From positions 124,001-188,000 of the forward strand of contig NHNY01000016.1 in assembly GCA_002786065.1 (NCBI GenBank): a stretch of DNA of 64,000 bases, given 5' to 3'. The stretch's first letter is position 1. The number at the start of each line of letters is the position of its first letter. The position numbers and the translations under genes were made by a program. The notes under the pieces are model-generated. The model saw nothing but the letters and a program-made list of their open reading frames with translations, did no database searches and was not told where the DNA came from. The stretch comes from Microcyclospora pomicola (Eukaryota; Ascomycota; Dothideomycetes; Capnodiales). Shown in pieces: positions 1 to 10,507 of the stretch.

Positions 1-156
1 ATGGAGGTCGGCGAGGTGGCAAGGTTGGACGAGGTGCGGCGGACGTGGGAGCAGGGGACTGCGGAGCTGGTGGCGCTCAAGGCGGGGTTGGGCGGGACGG
101 TGGCGAGGATGGAGAAGGCGCAGGAGACGGTCAATGTGGTAGAGGGGAAGTTGTGA
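1..156 (+). CDS. C-terminal end of an unidentified coiled-coil protein (partial)
   Basis: The first bases form an open frame (frame 1) of 51 residues ending in TGA. The peptide is rich in Glu, Ala, Val and Lys with heptad-like spacing (for example RRTWEQGTAELVALKAG), typical of the last helix of a coiled-coil protein. The frame is open to the window edge, so this is most likely the 3' end of a longer gene; the ATG at position 1 may be internal. The family cannot be recognised from so short a tail. Confidence 0.5.
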   Translation: MEVGEVARLDEVRRTWEQGTAELVALKAGLGGTVARMEKAQETVNVVEGKL

Positions 157-473
157 GAGGAAAATCCATGCTCTTGGTTGGGAGGGTTTTTTTGGCGTTT
201 TCAGGGGTGTCTGGGGAAATCGCATGCATGATACCCGGGGTGACGGCCAAACTGTACATTGACCATAGCATAGAGGACGAATCGGGAGAAAACACGTTCA
301 TGAAGCGTGTTGAGTTTCATACATTACTATCTCGTACTGGTCGTGTTGTTCTCCCCATAGAGAACCCTTTTGGAGGGCGATGAGCCTCTCAAACTCCAGA
401 ACGAAAAAATGCTGCTAATATCAGAACCCACAACCGCTGCCCACATCCACCCCTTTTCCTTACTCCAACACAT
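157..473. other. Intergenic, tail-to-tail gap
   Basis: Lies between two converging genes, so it should hold both 3' UTRs. The overlapping open frame here is a shadow without protein-like composition. No RNA gene or repeat seen. Confidence 0.5.
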
Positions 474-1092
474 CTAGGTGTACTGCCACGCATCCGCCTG
501 GGTGCTGGAGATGGTCTCGACATCGAAGCCCAAGCAGCTGCTCGAGAAGCTGACGCCGGCGAGCGGGGCGAAGACCTGGTAGACGGTCGAGGTGGCGTTG
601 GTTGGGCAGGCGAGGAAGCCGTCGCCGTTCCAGCGCAGGAGGCCGTAGTCGCGGTCCGGGACGGGGTCCCTGGTGAAGCCGGTGCGGATGGCGCCTTCAG
701 GGACGGCGGCCGAGTGGGCTTGCGTGTAGGCGAGAGCGCCGCAGGTGGGGTCGATGTAGACCTGAGGAGGATGTTAACTGAGGATGGACCTAGACAAGGA
801 GATGCGAGGGGAGGTTTACCTGCTGGCCACCGGGGACGATCGCACCCATAGCTAGCGTGTTGTTACCGTCGAGGAAGTTGGTGTCGGTCGAGTTGGGGCA
901 GGCGCCGCCGCGAGCTGCGACGAGCGGGCAGTAGCTGGCCGTGGGTTTGTTGATCCAGATGCGGAAGTCTGATGCTGAGAGGGTGGTGAAGTGGATCGGT
1001 GAGCCGGAGCGGACGTTCAAGGCGCTGAAGAATTGTGCATTGGTGGTGGCGGCCGCGAGGGCGAGGGTGGAGAGGATGCTGGTGGTCTTCAT
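474..1092 (-). CDS. Secreted PhiA-like cell-wall protein
   Basis: Two exons: 1092-821 plus base 820, then 761-474, around a 58-nt intron (819-762, GTAAAC..CTCAG, phase 0). The product is about 186 aa. It starts with a signal peptide (MKTTSILSTLALAAATTNA) followed by a compact domain whose pattern (ALNVRSGSPIHFTTLSA near the N-terminus, DPTCGALAYTQ in the middle, LLRWNGDGFLACP late, ending in WQYT) resembles the fungal PhiA family, cell-wall proteins needed for conidiophore phialide development in Aspergillus and also known as allergen-like antigens. Length matches the family (about 185 aa). The family call rests on remembered pattern similarity, so the role in this organism is inferred. The chosen ATG is the one that begins the signal peptide; longer upstream frames are not protein-like. 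Confidence 0.72.
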
Positions 1093-2386
1093 GATTGGTG
1101 TTGGTGGGATTGTGTTTGGTTGGAAGTGTTGTTTTATGGTTTTCTTGAGAGATTGGTTGTGGATTGTCTTGTTGGATGAAGAGCTGGGAGGATGGAAGAT
1201 GTGACTGAAGAAGAAATGCCATGAAGACAGGAAACACTGTCGCACTTATACCTGCCGGCACGCCCTTGCCCTTACCTACCTACCTTACTAGCGAAGTGAA
1301 GTCGTCAAGGTCAGCCGCGATGGGGTGGGTGTAACGTCGAATCGCCAATCCGTGCTCTGTCGATGACCATCCGCGCCGTCCTCGTCCAGGCGTGCAAGGT
1401 CTACCAGACCCACTCGGCCTCGCATCGACCGACTGGTGCAATGTTATCGACGTCATGCGTCGTATTTCTGTCGCGGAGGTAATGGTATGCAGGTCGATCA
1501 CCCAAGGTCATGTACGGTATGAAGATCGTATTCATGTCTTGGTCGGGCATGATTCGGCCCTTGTCGTGTGATTTCAGCCTCGCTAGCAGGCCATGGCGCT
1601 CGTAACACCCTCGAGCTTGGCGTGGGTCTTTCAATCCGAACGACATTGGCATTACGATGATGATTGGAGCCATTGACGTCGTGTCTGAGGGTTTCGTGAT
1701 AGATGTGTTGCCGGCCTAACATGTACATCGCCCATAGGGCCAACTTGGCGTCGGTCCGTCGGCTGGAGGCGGTAAGTGGCCAGATATAGCTGGTGCAGCA
1801 CTAACCACTGATCTGCGCAAAGAGGTGGAGCGCTCTGCCGAAGATCTTTCTATTCTTTGTTCTCCTTTGCTATCGCGGTAGTTGTGCGTGCATAATAACG
1901 GATGCAGCCAAGCGTCCAAAGACGCCCGAATCCTCCAGAAATAGCGCATGATACATCATCGAGCTCCACTAGATCTCACGGGCCGAACCTTGGGGCCAGG
2001 TATAGAAAGCTTGAGTCGGCCGACTTTTGACGTTACATGCCTCAAAAAGCCGGTACGGGCCTGTCGCATCTACTAACCGTGGTTGTGGGGTGAAGGTCAC
2101 ATCAGTGTTGATTGGCACTGACCAGAAGAGTTTCCTCGTGATGTTATGTGCTCGACTTAGCAGTGTGCAGTGGGAACAGTATATTGGCTCTGAGGTTGTG
2201 GCAACGGTAATGATGATGAACAGCATTGAAGAAATGCTTGCTTTATAGATGGCACCACATGTTATACAGCGTGGTCACTGTCATGATGCTAATTCGAGGA
2301 GAAGTGTCATTTTCCGCTCGTGCCTAGATCTCAATATCATCATCATGACCGTCTATGCTGCCGGATGATCCCAATACCATTCCTCT
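1093..2386. other. Intergenic region, nothing recognised
   Basis: About 1.3 kb between the start of the PhiA-like gene and the 3' end of MAD1. Only short overlapping open frames with no signal peptide, domain or low-complexity pattern. The first few hundred bases should contain the promoter of the PhiA-like gene. Confidence 0.5.
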
Positions 2387-4528
2387 CTACATCTTTTGCG
2401 CACGCGTCGTCCGATCGTAAAATTCCAGCGTGCACGCCGCGAGAAAGCATGGGATCTCCTTCCGGCCCTCCACCCAGAACTCTATCAGACCTTTGATCTC
2501 CCCAGCAAACACACTTTGCGGGCCACCACTGACCTTCATCGTGCCGTTCTCGCCGTCGAACACGATACTGTTCTCCTCCTCGTCCCCATCGACGATGCTG
2601 GTAGGATGCAGGATGGACGTCGCTTTGACACGACCGTTGGGCATGAAGTCGAGTTTCCAGCCGAGAATCGACGCCACGGCTTCGCGGAACTCGAGTGACT
2701 TGGACCCCCAGATCTGTTTCAGTCGGAGGGTTTTCTTGTCTTGCTGTGCCAACGACGTCTGGAGCTCGTCAAGCTGAAGTCGAACGTTGTCAAGCGTGCT
2801 GATTGGAACGACTTTGGTGCCATTCGGTCGACCTTCCAGTTGGGCAAGGAGCGCCGCATTCTCCTTGCGAAGGGTCTTGAGAGTCGTCATCTTGATCGCC
2901 TCAGCTTGCGCTGTGGGATTATTGCGGAACTCAAGCGTCCGGGTCCGCGATGACTCGCGCAGATTCTCAAGCTGCGAAAGGTTTGCTTTGAGTTCCGCTT
3001 CCAGAACTTGATTGCGTTTACGGAGAGTCTCGAGATCGTCTTGCAAAGTGCGTGTCTTCCGTCGAAGTTCACCGAGTCGCTCGCTCTCCTCTTCCTCGTC
3101 TTCACGCGAACGCTTCTTTGGTGATTGTACTGCCGGTGCAGGGGCTTCAGCCTCTAGCTTGGATAGCTCAGCATGTGCAGTTTGTAATTCACTCCGGAAC
3201 TGCTCGACCATATCCTCCAGCTCGTGAATCCGCTTCGACCGCTCTTCGTCGACCTGCTCAGGATGGAATTCCGCCTCCTCCGCTTCGAATGTTTTCATTT
3301 GCGCCCGCAGATATTCCACTTCTTTGGCAACGAGATTCCTCTGGCGTTCCAGTCTCATGCGTGCTTTTCCATCCACAGCAGTAGTGTTCGTCGCTCCACT
3401 TCCTGCAAGGCGCATTTTCTCCAGCTCAGCCTGCAATCTGACTTTATCATCTTCGAGGGAGCGTATGTTCTCATCCCTGACGTTCAGCTCGGGCTGCACC
3501 GCTCCCAATCTATCGACCAGATTCAGACGTTCCAGTCTCTCCTGCATAAATGCCTTTGCCATCTGCTCCGGGGTGTCGTATCGCATTGCCTCATCTTCGG
3601 CAGCTTGGCTAGCCAGATACGACGTCCACCCTTGCTTTTCATCCTCAAGAATGCGCCTTTGAAGCTGAGCCTCCGCAAGCTCCTTCCGCAGATCGTCCAT
3701 CATCCGCACCTTCGCTTCCAATGCCCTCTTCTCTTCTTCCACCACCTCGATACCTTGCTGCTGCTTGCGATACTGCTTCAACTCTGAACTCTGCTCCCGA
3801 TTCATTCCTTCCAGCTTCTTGATATACGTGACCTGCTCTGTCAATTCCTTCTTGATGATGGCTAGCGTTTCCGTGTCGCCAGTCTGTGCTTTCAACCGTA
3901 ACACTTCATTTTCGAGCTCGCCGACTTGCCGCTCTTTCTGCGTGAGCCGTTGCTGCGCGCTCAGCAATGCTGCCACCTTCCCCTCAAGATCCTGCTGTAT
4001 GTCCTCCACCGACCTTTGCAGGGCGGTGAATTTCTGCTCCAGCTCACCATAAGCATGTTTGTTCTGCCTGTCCTGCGATGATAGCTCGGCCTGCGCATCC
4101 TCCAGATCTTCCCTCAGCGATTGATTGTCATCTTGCAGCTTCTTGGCCTTCTTCTCCTGCACTTCTCGCTCGTTCGTGGCTTTCGTCTCGATCCCTTGAA
4201 ACTCTCGCGCAAGGTTGTCGGCTCTCGTCTTCGCGGCCTTGCTCGCGGCTTCTGCTGTCTGTGCACGTTTGAAATCTGCTTCAGCACGACTTTGGATGTC
4301 GCGTAACTCCTGTTGATGCTGGAGAGTATGCAGCTCGCGATCTTGTTTGAGTGAGTCGAGCTCGTATTGTAACGTGTTTAATTGTGCGCGAAGGTTTTCA
4401 TTGTTGATGTCTGGTCGTGGGCCAGCGACTGACCGCTTCAATGGTTCTCGTTGTGGTAGAGCTCGTGGAGGTGATGGTTCGACGCCACCTGTCAGGAAAT
4501 CGTACGTGGGTTGATTGCGATGCGCCAT
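2387..4528 (-). CDS. MAD1: Spindle assembly checkpoint protein MAD1
   Basis: Single exon, 713 aa. Nearly the whole protein from about residue 40 to 600 is coiled coil (heptads of Leu with Glu, Lys and Gln). At residues 530-538 the sequence RTLEFRNNP fits the MAD2-interaction motif (basic-x-Leu, four residues, Asn-Pro region) of MAD1 proteins, followed by the conserved LRKENAALLAQLEG helix. The C-terminal globular domain is recognisable by LKQIWGSKSLEFREAVASIL and GWKLDFMPNGRV, and the protein ends with FLAACTLEFYDR. MAD1 sits at nuclear pores and unattached kinetochores and presents MAD2 for conversion to its closed, APC/C-inhibiting form. Length is close to fission yeast MAD1. One ACGCG element lies about 60 bp upstream of the start codon. 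Confidence 0.95.
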   Translation of the reverse strand: MAHRNQPTYDFLTGGVEPSPPRALPQREPLKRSVAGPRPDINNENLRAQLNTLQYELDSLKQDRELHTLQHQQELRDIQSRAEADFKRAQTAEAASKAAKTRADNLAREFQGIETKATNEREVQEKKAKKLQDDNQSLREDLEDAQAELSSQDRQNKHAYGELEQKFTALQRSVEDIQQDLEGKVAALLSAQQRLTQKERQVGELENEVLRLKAQTGDTETLAIIKKELTEQVTYIKKLEGMNREQSSELKQYRKQQQGIEVVEEEKRALEAKVRMMDDLRKELAEAQLQRRILEDEKQGWTSYLASQAAEDEAMRYDTPEQMAKAFMQERLERLNLVDRLGAVQPELNVRDENIRSLEDDKVRLQAELEKMRLAGSGATNTTAVDGKARMRLERQRNLVAKEVEYLRAQMKTFEAEEAEFHPEQVDEERSKRIHELEDMVEQFRSELQTAHAELSKLEAEAPAPAVQSPKKRSREDEEEESERLGELRRKTRTLQDDLETLRKRNQVLEAELKANLSQLENLRESSRTRTLEFRNNPTAQAEAIKMTTLKTLRKENAALLAQLEGRPNGTKVVPISTLDNVRLQLDELQTSLAQQDKKTLRLKQIWGSKSLEFREAVASILGWKLDFMPNGRVKATSILHPTSIVDGDEEENSIVFDGENGTMKVSGGPQSVFAGEIKGLIEFWVEGRKEIPCFLAACTLEFYDRTTRAQKM

Positions 4529-4857
4529 GGTGGAGGCTTACACAGAAAGAAATATAGAGCGTGCGTGGTGAAGGCTACTTTGAGAGACGCGACAAAACAT
4601 CCTTCCCTTTTCGGTCAAGGTCGGTGTTCGGCGTTCGCCAAATCGGTACGTCAGTCAGCTGCTTGTGATAGATGTACATGTATACAGTATAGATCACAGT
4701 TGCTTTCACTACTTGTGCGAGTCTATCAATGGTAGCCTCAATGGCATTCAATACATGTATCAAGGCTTGTTACAAGAAATTGGTTCCTTGGCCCACTGAT
4801 GCTTCATCCGTCCCTCAAACCGAAACACACTGCAACATCGTCAACACCCTCAAAGCA
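4529..4857. other. Intergenic, MAD1 promoter side
   Basis: 329 bp between MAD1 (start codon at 4528) and the 3' end of the membrane-protein gene. It contains an isolated ACGCG (about 4589-4593) that could be half of an MBF-type site. No gene or RNA recognised. Confidence 0.4.
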
Positions 4858-5626
4858 TCACGACTGTGGACGGTCCATGCGAGCAACCTCGAATGCCACC
4901 AGCTCCCTTCTCAGGTCCGCCAGATTGCGCAATCCTCGCCGTCGAGCGTGAGCCCGTCGAGGATGTCTTCCCTCCGCGCCAGCCAGTGCTTGAAGATGCT
5001 CGCGCTCCATTGTTTCGATCCAAGCATATGTCATGTGTAGACGTGCTGGCGCGAAGAACGGCACGTGTCGGAATATGATGGGCGCTATTGCGGAAGCGCG
5101 AAAGTCGTGGGTGAAAGGCTCGATGGTGTTCTCCTCGTCGCTGTAATCGATCACGGTCTCTGCTATCGACGGCGCAATGGCGACAGGATGCATGTTCGCG
5201 TGTCTAAAGTGATTGGATCTTCCGTGTCCAGGGACTTGTTCCCTACGGCCACCGGCCTCGTGCGCTCGCGGGTGTTCCATATTATGATGAGGGTTTGTCA
5301 CAGTCCCCGGGCGTTGGTCTGGCGTGTCGTTGAGCCACTATGTCCCTCGTTGTCAGTCAAATTGGCGTTTCGTGTTCGACTTGCAGTATGGGGTCACTTA
5401 CATTGCCCCTCCAGTCAATCACCCCCTCCACAAGCCAAGACACGATGCAAATCGCACTGACTCCGACATACGTGAAGAGAAGTGCAATGGTAAGCGTGGC
5501 CCAGCCCTGGTCATACCATGGAGCATTCGCCGGATGGTCGGTGGGTACTTGTGGTGGGACATGACCGTCTCGAACTGTGAGAACGTCAGACAGGTTAGAG
5601 TTGTTGTATCCTCGTAGTATAGCCAT
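4858..5626 (-). CDS. Small single-span membrane protein, unknown
   Basis: Two exons: 5626-5402 and 5337-4858, with a 64-nt intron (5401-5338) beginning GTAAGT, ending CATAG and holding a CTGAC branch site; phase 0. The product is 234 aa. Residues about 45-66 (ATLTIALLFTYVGVSAICIV) form one hydrophobic span, preceded by a short hydrophilic N-terminus. The rest is polar with an HEAGGRREQVPGHGR-type basic stretch, an acidic YSDEEN segment and a C-terminal Arg-rich helix. No family recognised. The gene model is supported by the canonical splice signals and by continuity of frame across the junction, since neither exon alone makes a sensible protein. Confidence 0.65.
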
Positions 5627-6012
5627 GGTCAGAAAGTGGCAGGTGATGTCGTGGTATCTGCTTCGCCGCTGTTGTGTTACTATTCAGTGCGCCATACCAC
5701 CTCAGTCAAGCTGTCAGGAGTAACCATATGAGCAGGGCACTGAAGTGTTGATGTGTAAAGGTAGTTGTCAGGAGCGTTTGATGTATATACACGTCCGTGC
5801 GTGGGAGCAAGCGACGAGTGAACATAACTTGACGAGAGAAGAAACGCAACTAGAGCAAACAGTCAACTTCGCAGGTTTCCCACCTTGAGGCAAGGCCACT
5901 TTATATTCTGCCGAAATGCAAGATCACCGTACGCCGTGCTTACAGATAACATCCCAGATCACGACACAACTCCATTACTATGCAGCACTGTTGAAAGTGC
6001 CAAGCGCGTCAA
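5627..6012. other. Intergenic, nothing recognised
   Basis: 386 bp between the start of the membrane-protein gene and the 3' end of the SHMT gene. Contains the promoter of the former and the 3' UTR of the latter; no other signal seen. Confidence 0.4.
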
Positions 6013-7673
6013 TCACTTCTCGGTCCATGGCAGGGAGAACGTGCCCACCCAGTCTTCCACCTCTCGTCTCAACTCGACGATCTCGACAATCTCCTCACCC
6101 TCCTTCACATACTCCCGGAAAGCATTCATGCTACCTGGGTTCTTCCTGTTTGCTTTCTCGGCGGCCTCCTTCGCCTTCTTGTCAACCGTCTTCGAGATGT
6201 TGACAGCTCGGTGTACGATATCTGCCACCCGGCTGAAGTCGCTGGTCTGGAATCCTCGCGTGGTCATAGCAGGAGTTCCCATGCGCAGACCGCCCGGCTT
6301 CATCGCTGATTTGTCGCCAGGCACTGTGTTCTTGTTCGACGCAACGCCGACAAGTTCGAGTACACGCTCAACACGTGCACCGTCGATGCCCTTGTCTTTC
6401 AAGTCAATGAGAACAAGGTGGTTGTCTGTGCCACCACTAACGATAGTGTAGCCATGTCCACCGCTTTCCTTGCTGTCTCCAAGTCGGCTGGCGAAAGCCT
6501 TGGCGTTCTCCAATACCTGCTTCTGGTAGTCTCTGAACTCCGGCTGCTGCGCTTGTTGAAGCGCGACTGCAAGCGCAGTGATAGTGTGGTTGTGGGGACC
6601 ACCTTGATGACCAGGGAACACGGAGCTGTTGATGGGGCCTTCCAAATCGTATGCAGTCTCAACACCTTTCTTGTCGACACTCCTGACGCCTTTCCGGAAG
6701 AAGATCATGGCGCCTCGTGGCCCGCGCAAACTCTTGTGAGTGGTGGTAGTAACGACATCAGAAAACTCGAAGGGAGATGGAATGACCTTGCCGGCCACCA
6801 GTCCAGAGATATGCGCCATATCACTCAACAGATAGCTGCCTACCTTGTCTGCGATCTTGCGAAAGCGATCATAGTCGATCAATCGACTGTAGGCGCTCGT
6901 GCCAGCGATGATGATCTTCGGTCGATACAGCATCGCGTTCTCCTCGAGCTTGTCGTAGTCAATGAGTCCTGTCTTCTCGTCTAAGCGGTAGGGGAAAGTC
7001 TCGAAGTACTTTGAAATGGCAGAAATCTTCTTGGTGGGAGTTTGGTAGCCGTGGGAGAGATGTCCGCCGTGTGGGAGATCCAAGCCCATGATTCGGTCGT
7101 GCGCGTTGAGCAGTGCAGAATAAGCGTAGAGGTTCGCCGGAGATCCAGACAGCGGTTGCACGTTGACGCCCCACTCCGACTCTTTCAAGCCGAAGGTCTC
7201 CAATGCTCTTTGCTGACACAGCCGTTCGGCCTCGTCGATGTGCTCGTTCCCGCCATAGTATCGTGCTCCAGGGTATCCTTCGGAGTACTTGTCTGCACAC
7301 CACCGTCAGCCTCGACACTCGCCTCCGCTTGCTTCGATGTATGACTCTTACTTTGCATAACACTTCCTAGCGCGTCCAACACAGCTTGGCTGGTGAAGTT
7401 CTCGGACGGGATGAGGTTGATGAAGTGCTTCTGTCTCCGTTTCTCCTGCAATCCTCTTCTGTCAGAGAGGTCCTCTGCTTTCTATTGCCACCACCACACA
7501 GAATCGGTGGGTACGCATTGTAGGCTTATCGTACCTTGCGGATAATGTCGAAGACGGTCGGATCGGCTTCCTCAAGGGGTGAAGCTAGCAACTGTATTCA
7601 ACCATCAGTTTGGCTGGTCGTAAGCTCAACATGCGACCATCTGACCGACCTTGTGCTGAGCTTCCATCGACAT
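6013..7673 (-). CDS. SHM2: Serine hydroxymethyltransferase, cytosolic type
   Basis: Four exons: 7673-7650, 7591-7535, 7445-7352 and 7292-6013, with introns of 58, 89 and 59 nt, all GT..AG. The joined protein is 484 aa and matches the family throughout: [37 protein letters not shown], the PLP-binding segment [16 protein letters not shown] with the Schiff-base lysine at about residue 245, and [18 protein letters not shown]. The enzyme transfers the serine C3 carbon to tetrahydrofolate, giving glycine and methylene-THF for purine, thymidylate and methionine synthesis. The N-terminus is short (MSMEAQHK) with no mitochondrial presequence, which points to the cytosolic isoenzyme. The start was chosen because it lies in frame in the first small exon with a good context and matches cytosolic homologues. 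Confidence 0.93.
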
Positions 7674-8139
7674 TGCCCGCCATGTCGAGATCTTGGTTTG
7701 TTGCGCGCAAACTGTCCCAAGCACGGGACGTCTGCACGCGCGACTTGTCAAGGAGCTCAATGCCCTTGGGGTCGAAGTGAGCGACGCCATGACTGTGGCT
7801 GTCGTGTGGGCTATCTATTGAAGCATGCAAGACACCAAAGTCTGGCCAATCTCTGATGTGTATGATGCGGGCACTATTCATTCAAGGGGTCCGTGCGTGG
7901 CTGGTTGCGCATTGATCTGGGTACAAAAAATGGGACGCATGGACTCTGGTCCTAAAGCAACGACTGGAATATGTCTTGTCGTGCAAGATCACTGGGAAAT
8001 ACTTTACTCTCACGCTACTTGATCAGTAAATGAGACCATACTGGTCGATGTTGACATATGAGTGCTGCGAGTGATCTCGGATGACATCGTTGTTCATCGA
8101 CCCTCTCAGCAAGGAGGCAAACAGCCATCTACAGCACAC
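7674..8139. other. Intergenic, SHMT promoter region
   Basis: 466 bp upstream of SHMT and downstream of the unknown gene at 8140-8829. Overlapping open frames here read through SHMT introns and are not separate genes. Confidence 0.4.
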
Positions 8140-8829
8140 TCATCCTCCAACCCTGCACATCGCCAGCGCTACCTTCACGGTGCCATCTTCGTTATTGACG
8201 TCCCCCAGGTATCCCACGTATCCCTGACCGAGTCTAGCAAAGACTGCTGGTGACTGAGTGCGGTCCCCCACTAGATCGGGTGGAAAGACGGCCGACTCGA
8301 CTCGTGAACCAGAGGTGGGCAAGTAGACTGCATCAGATGGCGCGACGTTGGCAAGATGTACAGCCTTTTGACTGTAGCTCGATGCCAGTCCCGCGGTCTG
8401 TATCTGTGTCATGGCCGGATTCAGATGAAGTGTCGATCGATGGTAATCGCCCGTGCTCCATGGCAGATCGATGTTGTTGAACAGAGCGGTGATGTCTGGT
8501 GGACGTGAGAAGGACAAGAACAGACCCATGAAGATAAGCAGGCCGCCGGAACGGACGTAGCTCGCAGCCTCGTGAACTAAGGACAGTCGAGTGCTGACCG
8601 TGAGCGACTCGTCCACGGCAAGAATGGCGGATGGCTTAGGGGTGCGCTGGAACGCAAGTCTGGCGTCGCTGGGCGTGGTGATGTGCTCCACTTCCGCCTG
8701 TTCACTGAGCACGGCGTTGAAGTTCTCGTACATGTCGTTGTAGAACCCGATCTTGTCCAGTGCCAGGATCATGATCAAGGGCTTGGAGCCGACCGGCTCG
8801 GAGGCTGGATTGCTGGTAGAGGCAGACAT
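8140..8829 (-). CDS. Conserved-looking protein of unknown function, 229 aa
   Basis: The open frame extends upstream to 9018, but the first part is not protein-like; the ATG at 8829 (MSASTSNPASEPVG) is the likely start. The protein has an alpha/beta look: a first strand LIMILALDKIGFYNDMYENF, a variable middle with AILAVDESLTVS and SYVRSGGLLIFMGLFLSFSR, and a C-terminal QGYVGYLGDVNNEDGTVKV. The order of strands (a hydrophobic strand after Lys-Pro, then a GGLLIFMG strand) is reminiscent of class I glutamine-amidotransferase-like folds, but no Cys-His-Glu triad can be placed. No signal peptide. I do not recognise the family. Confidence 0.6.
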   Translation of the reverse strand: MSASTSNPASEPVGSKPLIMILALDKIGFYNDMYENFNAVLSEQAEVEHITTPSDARLAFQRTPKPSAILAVDESLTVSTRLSLVHEAASYVRSGGLLIFMGLFLSFSRPPDITALFNNIDLPWSTGDYHRSTLHLNPAMTQIQTAGLASSYSQKAVHLANVAPSDAVYLPTSGSRVESAVFPPDLVGDRTQSPAVFARLGQGYVGYLGDVNNEDGTVKVALAMCRVGG

Positions 8830-9343
8830 ATTTGTGTTCCTATCCCGAGCTCTGGATATGTTGCGTTGTTCGTGAGGACGATGGTTTTGGCAGAGGGATG
8901 ACCCCCAGACATTTGCGGGTGCTATCAGACATATTGCATCACGTGGGATCGAGCGATTTTGCACGATTGCCTGCAACTGCAAGGGCGATGCTGCATAAAC
9001 CCCCCCTGCGTGAAGCATGCGGCCCAGCTGCGCCTGCCTCTCATACTTTGAGGTCTGCCAGCAGTGATCAAGAACATCTGCGCACTGCGAGTCCCTGGCG
9101 ATGAATGACAGGTGAACACAGCTTCACATCATGTATGATTCAATCGTGACATGATAGCCGGTATAGTAATCATTTCATACATGAAGCCAAAAGCATCGGG
9201 AATGGACCACCCGGTAGAGTGGAGACTCATGTTCGGCCAGCTACATGCTACCTAGTCTTGATATGCTCCTGCTCCTGAGACATCACAGCTGAGATTGCTT
9301 CATCACGTCTCTTGCTACAATGCTGCAACACCGTTTCGCTGCC
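8830..9343. other. Intergenic, nothing recognised
   Basis: 514 bp holding the promoter of the 229-aa gene and the 3' UTR of the chitin-binding protein gene. No repeat or RNA gene seen. Confidence 0.4.
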
Positions 9344-10507
9344 TCAAGTTGTTTTATCAAAAGTGCACGACGAAGCACTTATGGACTCGGACCAGCCGAG
9401 CAGTCGGTTCGCGATGTCCGAGACATAGCAATGGGTCGCAACGCCGTCCTCGAGCTTCCCCGATGGCGCGACCGAGCCGCTGTTGTACGATCTCGCACCA
9501 CGGTAGTAGCTGAGGCAAGTATCGTTCGCAGCCCCTGAAGTGGCGATGGTCTGCTGTAAGCCGTCACCGCTTGCCGTCCCGCATACGCCGTCGTGCACCA
9601 TCTGCGTGATCTCGGAAGCTGGACATGGGTCTTGAACCTGACCTGTCCCAGCGTTACAGGTACCGGTGCCTTCGTGGGATTGGAAGAGACCTGGGTTCTG
9701 AACGCTACCTGTTGTGGTGGGTGTACGGACGCAACCCTTGGACTCTTGCATCATGATGGCGGTGATGAAGCGGCTGTCCACACCTGCGGCAGCAGCCTCG
9801 TCAAGGATGGCTGTCTTCAGGTTCGAGATCTCAGAGTCGGCGTTGTTGGTCTGGTCGAATTGCGTGCAGGATATCTGCAGAAGATGAAGGTTGTTTGCCC
9901 AGACGACTTCGAATGGAGCCCATGCATCCATGGACGGCCAACCTCCCGCTTCGGTCCCGTCGCCAGAGAAGACCTTGTAGTTGATACTACCCGATGCGGC
10001 AGGAGCGGCAGAGGAAGAGCCTGCCGAGGGCTCAGAAGTGGTCGACGATTTTTGAATCGCAGAAGTGCTGATGCTAGTCGAGACACTTTGAGTAGTGCCT
10101 GTGGCACTGTATGCCGTCGGTGCCGGTGCCCCAGATAAAGTATATGACACTGTCATCCAAACAGTAGTCTCCTCGACCATCGACGTTGTGACTGTGACCG
10201 TGGTCGCACAACTGTTCATGTACACTGAAGCCACCGTTCCCGTACTTGCGCTTGTCGAGTCGTCACTGCATTGTCCATACGCAGCCTGGCACCCAGCACC
10301 AGAGTACGCCTCGGTTGATCCACACCAGCCCCATTGCGAACACGACTGTCCTGCAAGTGAGCCTAAACACATGTGCCCTGCCGCACCTCCACAGCTTCCG
10401 TCCGAGGAGATCGAGGTGCCGTTCCCATGGGAGACAAGGGGAACGCTATGGACGGTTGAGACGGCGGTGAACAGTGTCAAGAGCAGGATCCGAGAATCGC
10501 CAAACAT
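9344..10507 (-). CDS. Secreted chitin-binding protein with a lysozyme-like (GH23-type) domain
   Basis: Single exon, 387 aa. Residues 1 to about 21 form a signal peptide (MFGDSRILLLTLFTAVSTVHS). Residues about 37-80 are a hevein-type chitin-binding module (ChtBD1) with the usual Cys spacing and the QSCSQWGWCGSTEAYSG core. A Ser/Thr-rich linker (about 82-172), probably glycosylated, leads to a C-terminal domain (about 175-385) with DSRFITAIMMQESKGC, NPGLFQSHEGTGTC, a run of conserved Cys and a late SYYRGARSYNSG. The ES pair near residue 255 is the expected catalytic Glu-Ser of lysozyme/lytic-transglycosylase folds (GH23-like). The enzyme likely cleaves chitin or bacterial peptidoglycan outside the cell; which substrate is not decided by the sequence. 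Confidence 0.78.
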   Translation of the reverse strand: MFGDSRILLLTLFTAVSTVHSVPLVSHGNGTSISSDGSCGGAAGHMCLGSLAGQSCSQWGWCGSTEAYSGAGCQAAYGQCSDDSTSASTGTVASVYMNSCATTVTVTTSMVEETTVWMTVSYTLSGAPAPTAYSATGTTQSVSTSISTSAIQKSSTTSEPSAGSSSAAPAASGSINYKVFSGDGTEAGGWPSMDAWAPFEVVWANNLHLLQISCTQFDQTNNADSEISNLKTAILDEAAAAGVDSRFITAIMMQESKGCVRTPTTTGSVQNPGLFQSHEGTGTCNAGTGQVQDPCPASEITQMVHDGVCGTASGDGLQQTIATSGAANDTCLSYYRGARSYNSGSVAPSGKLEDGVATHCYVSDIANRLLGWSESISASSCTFDKTT

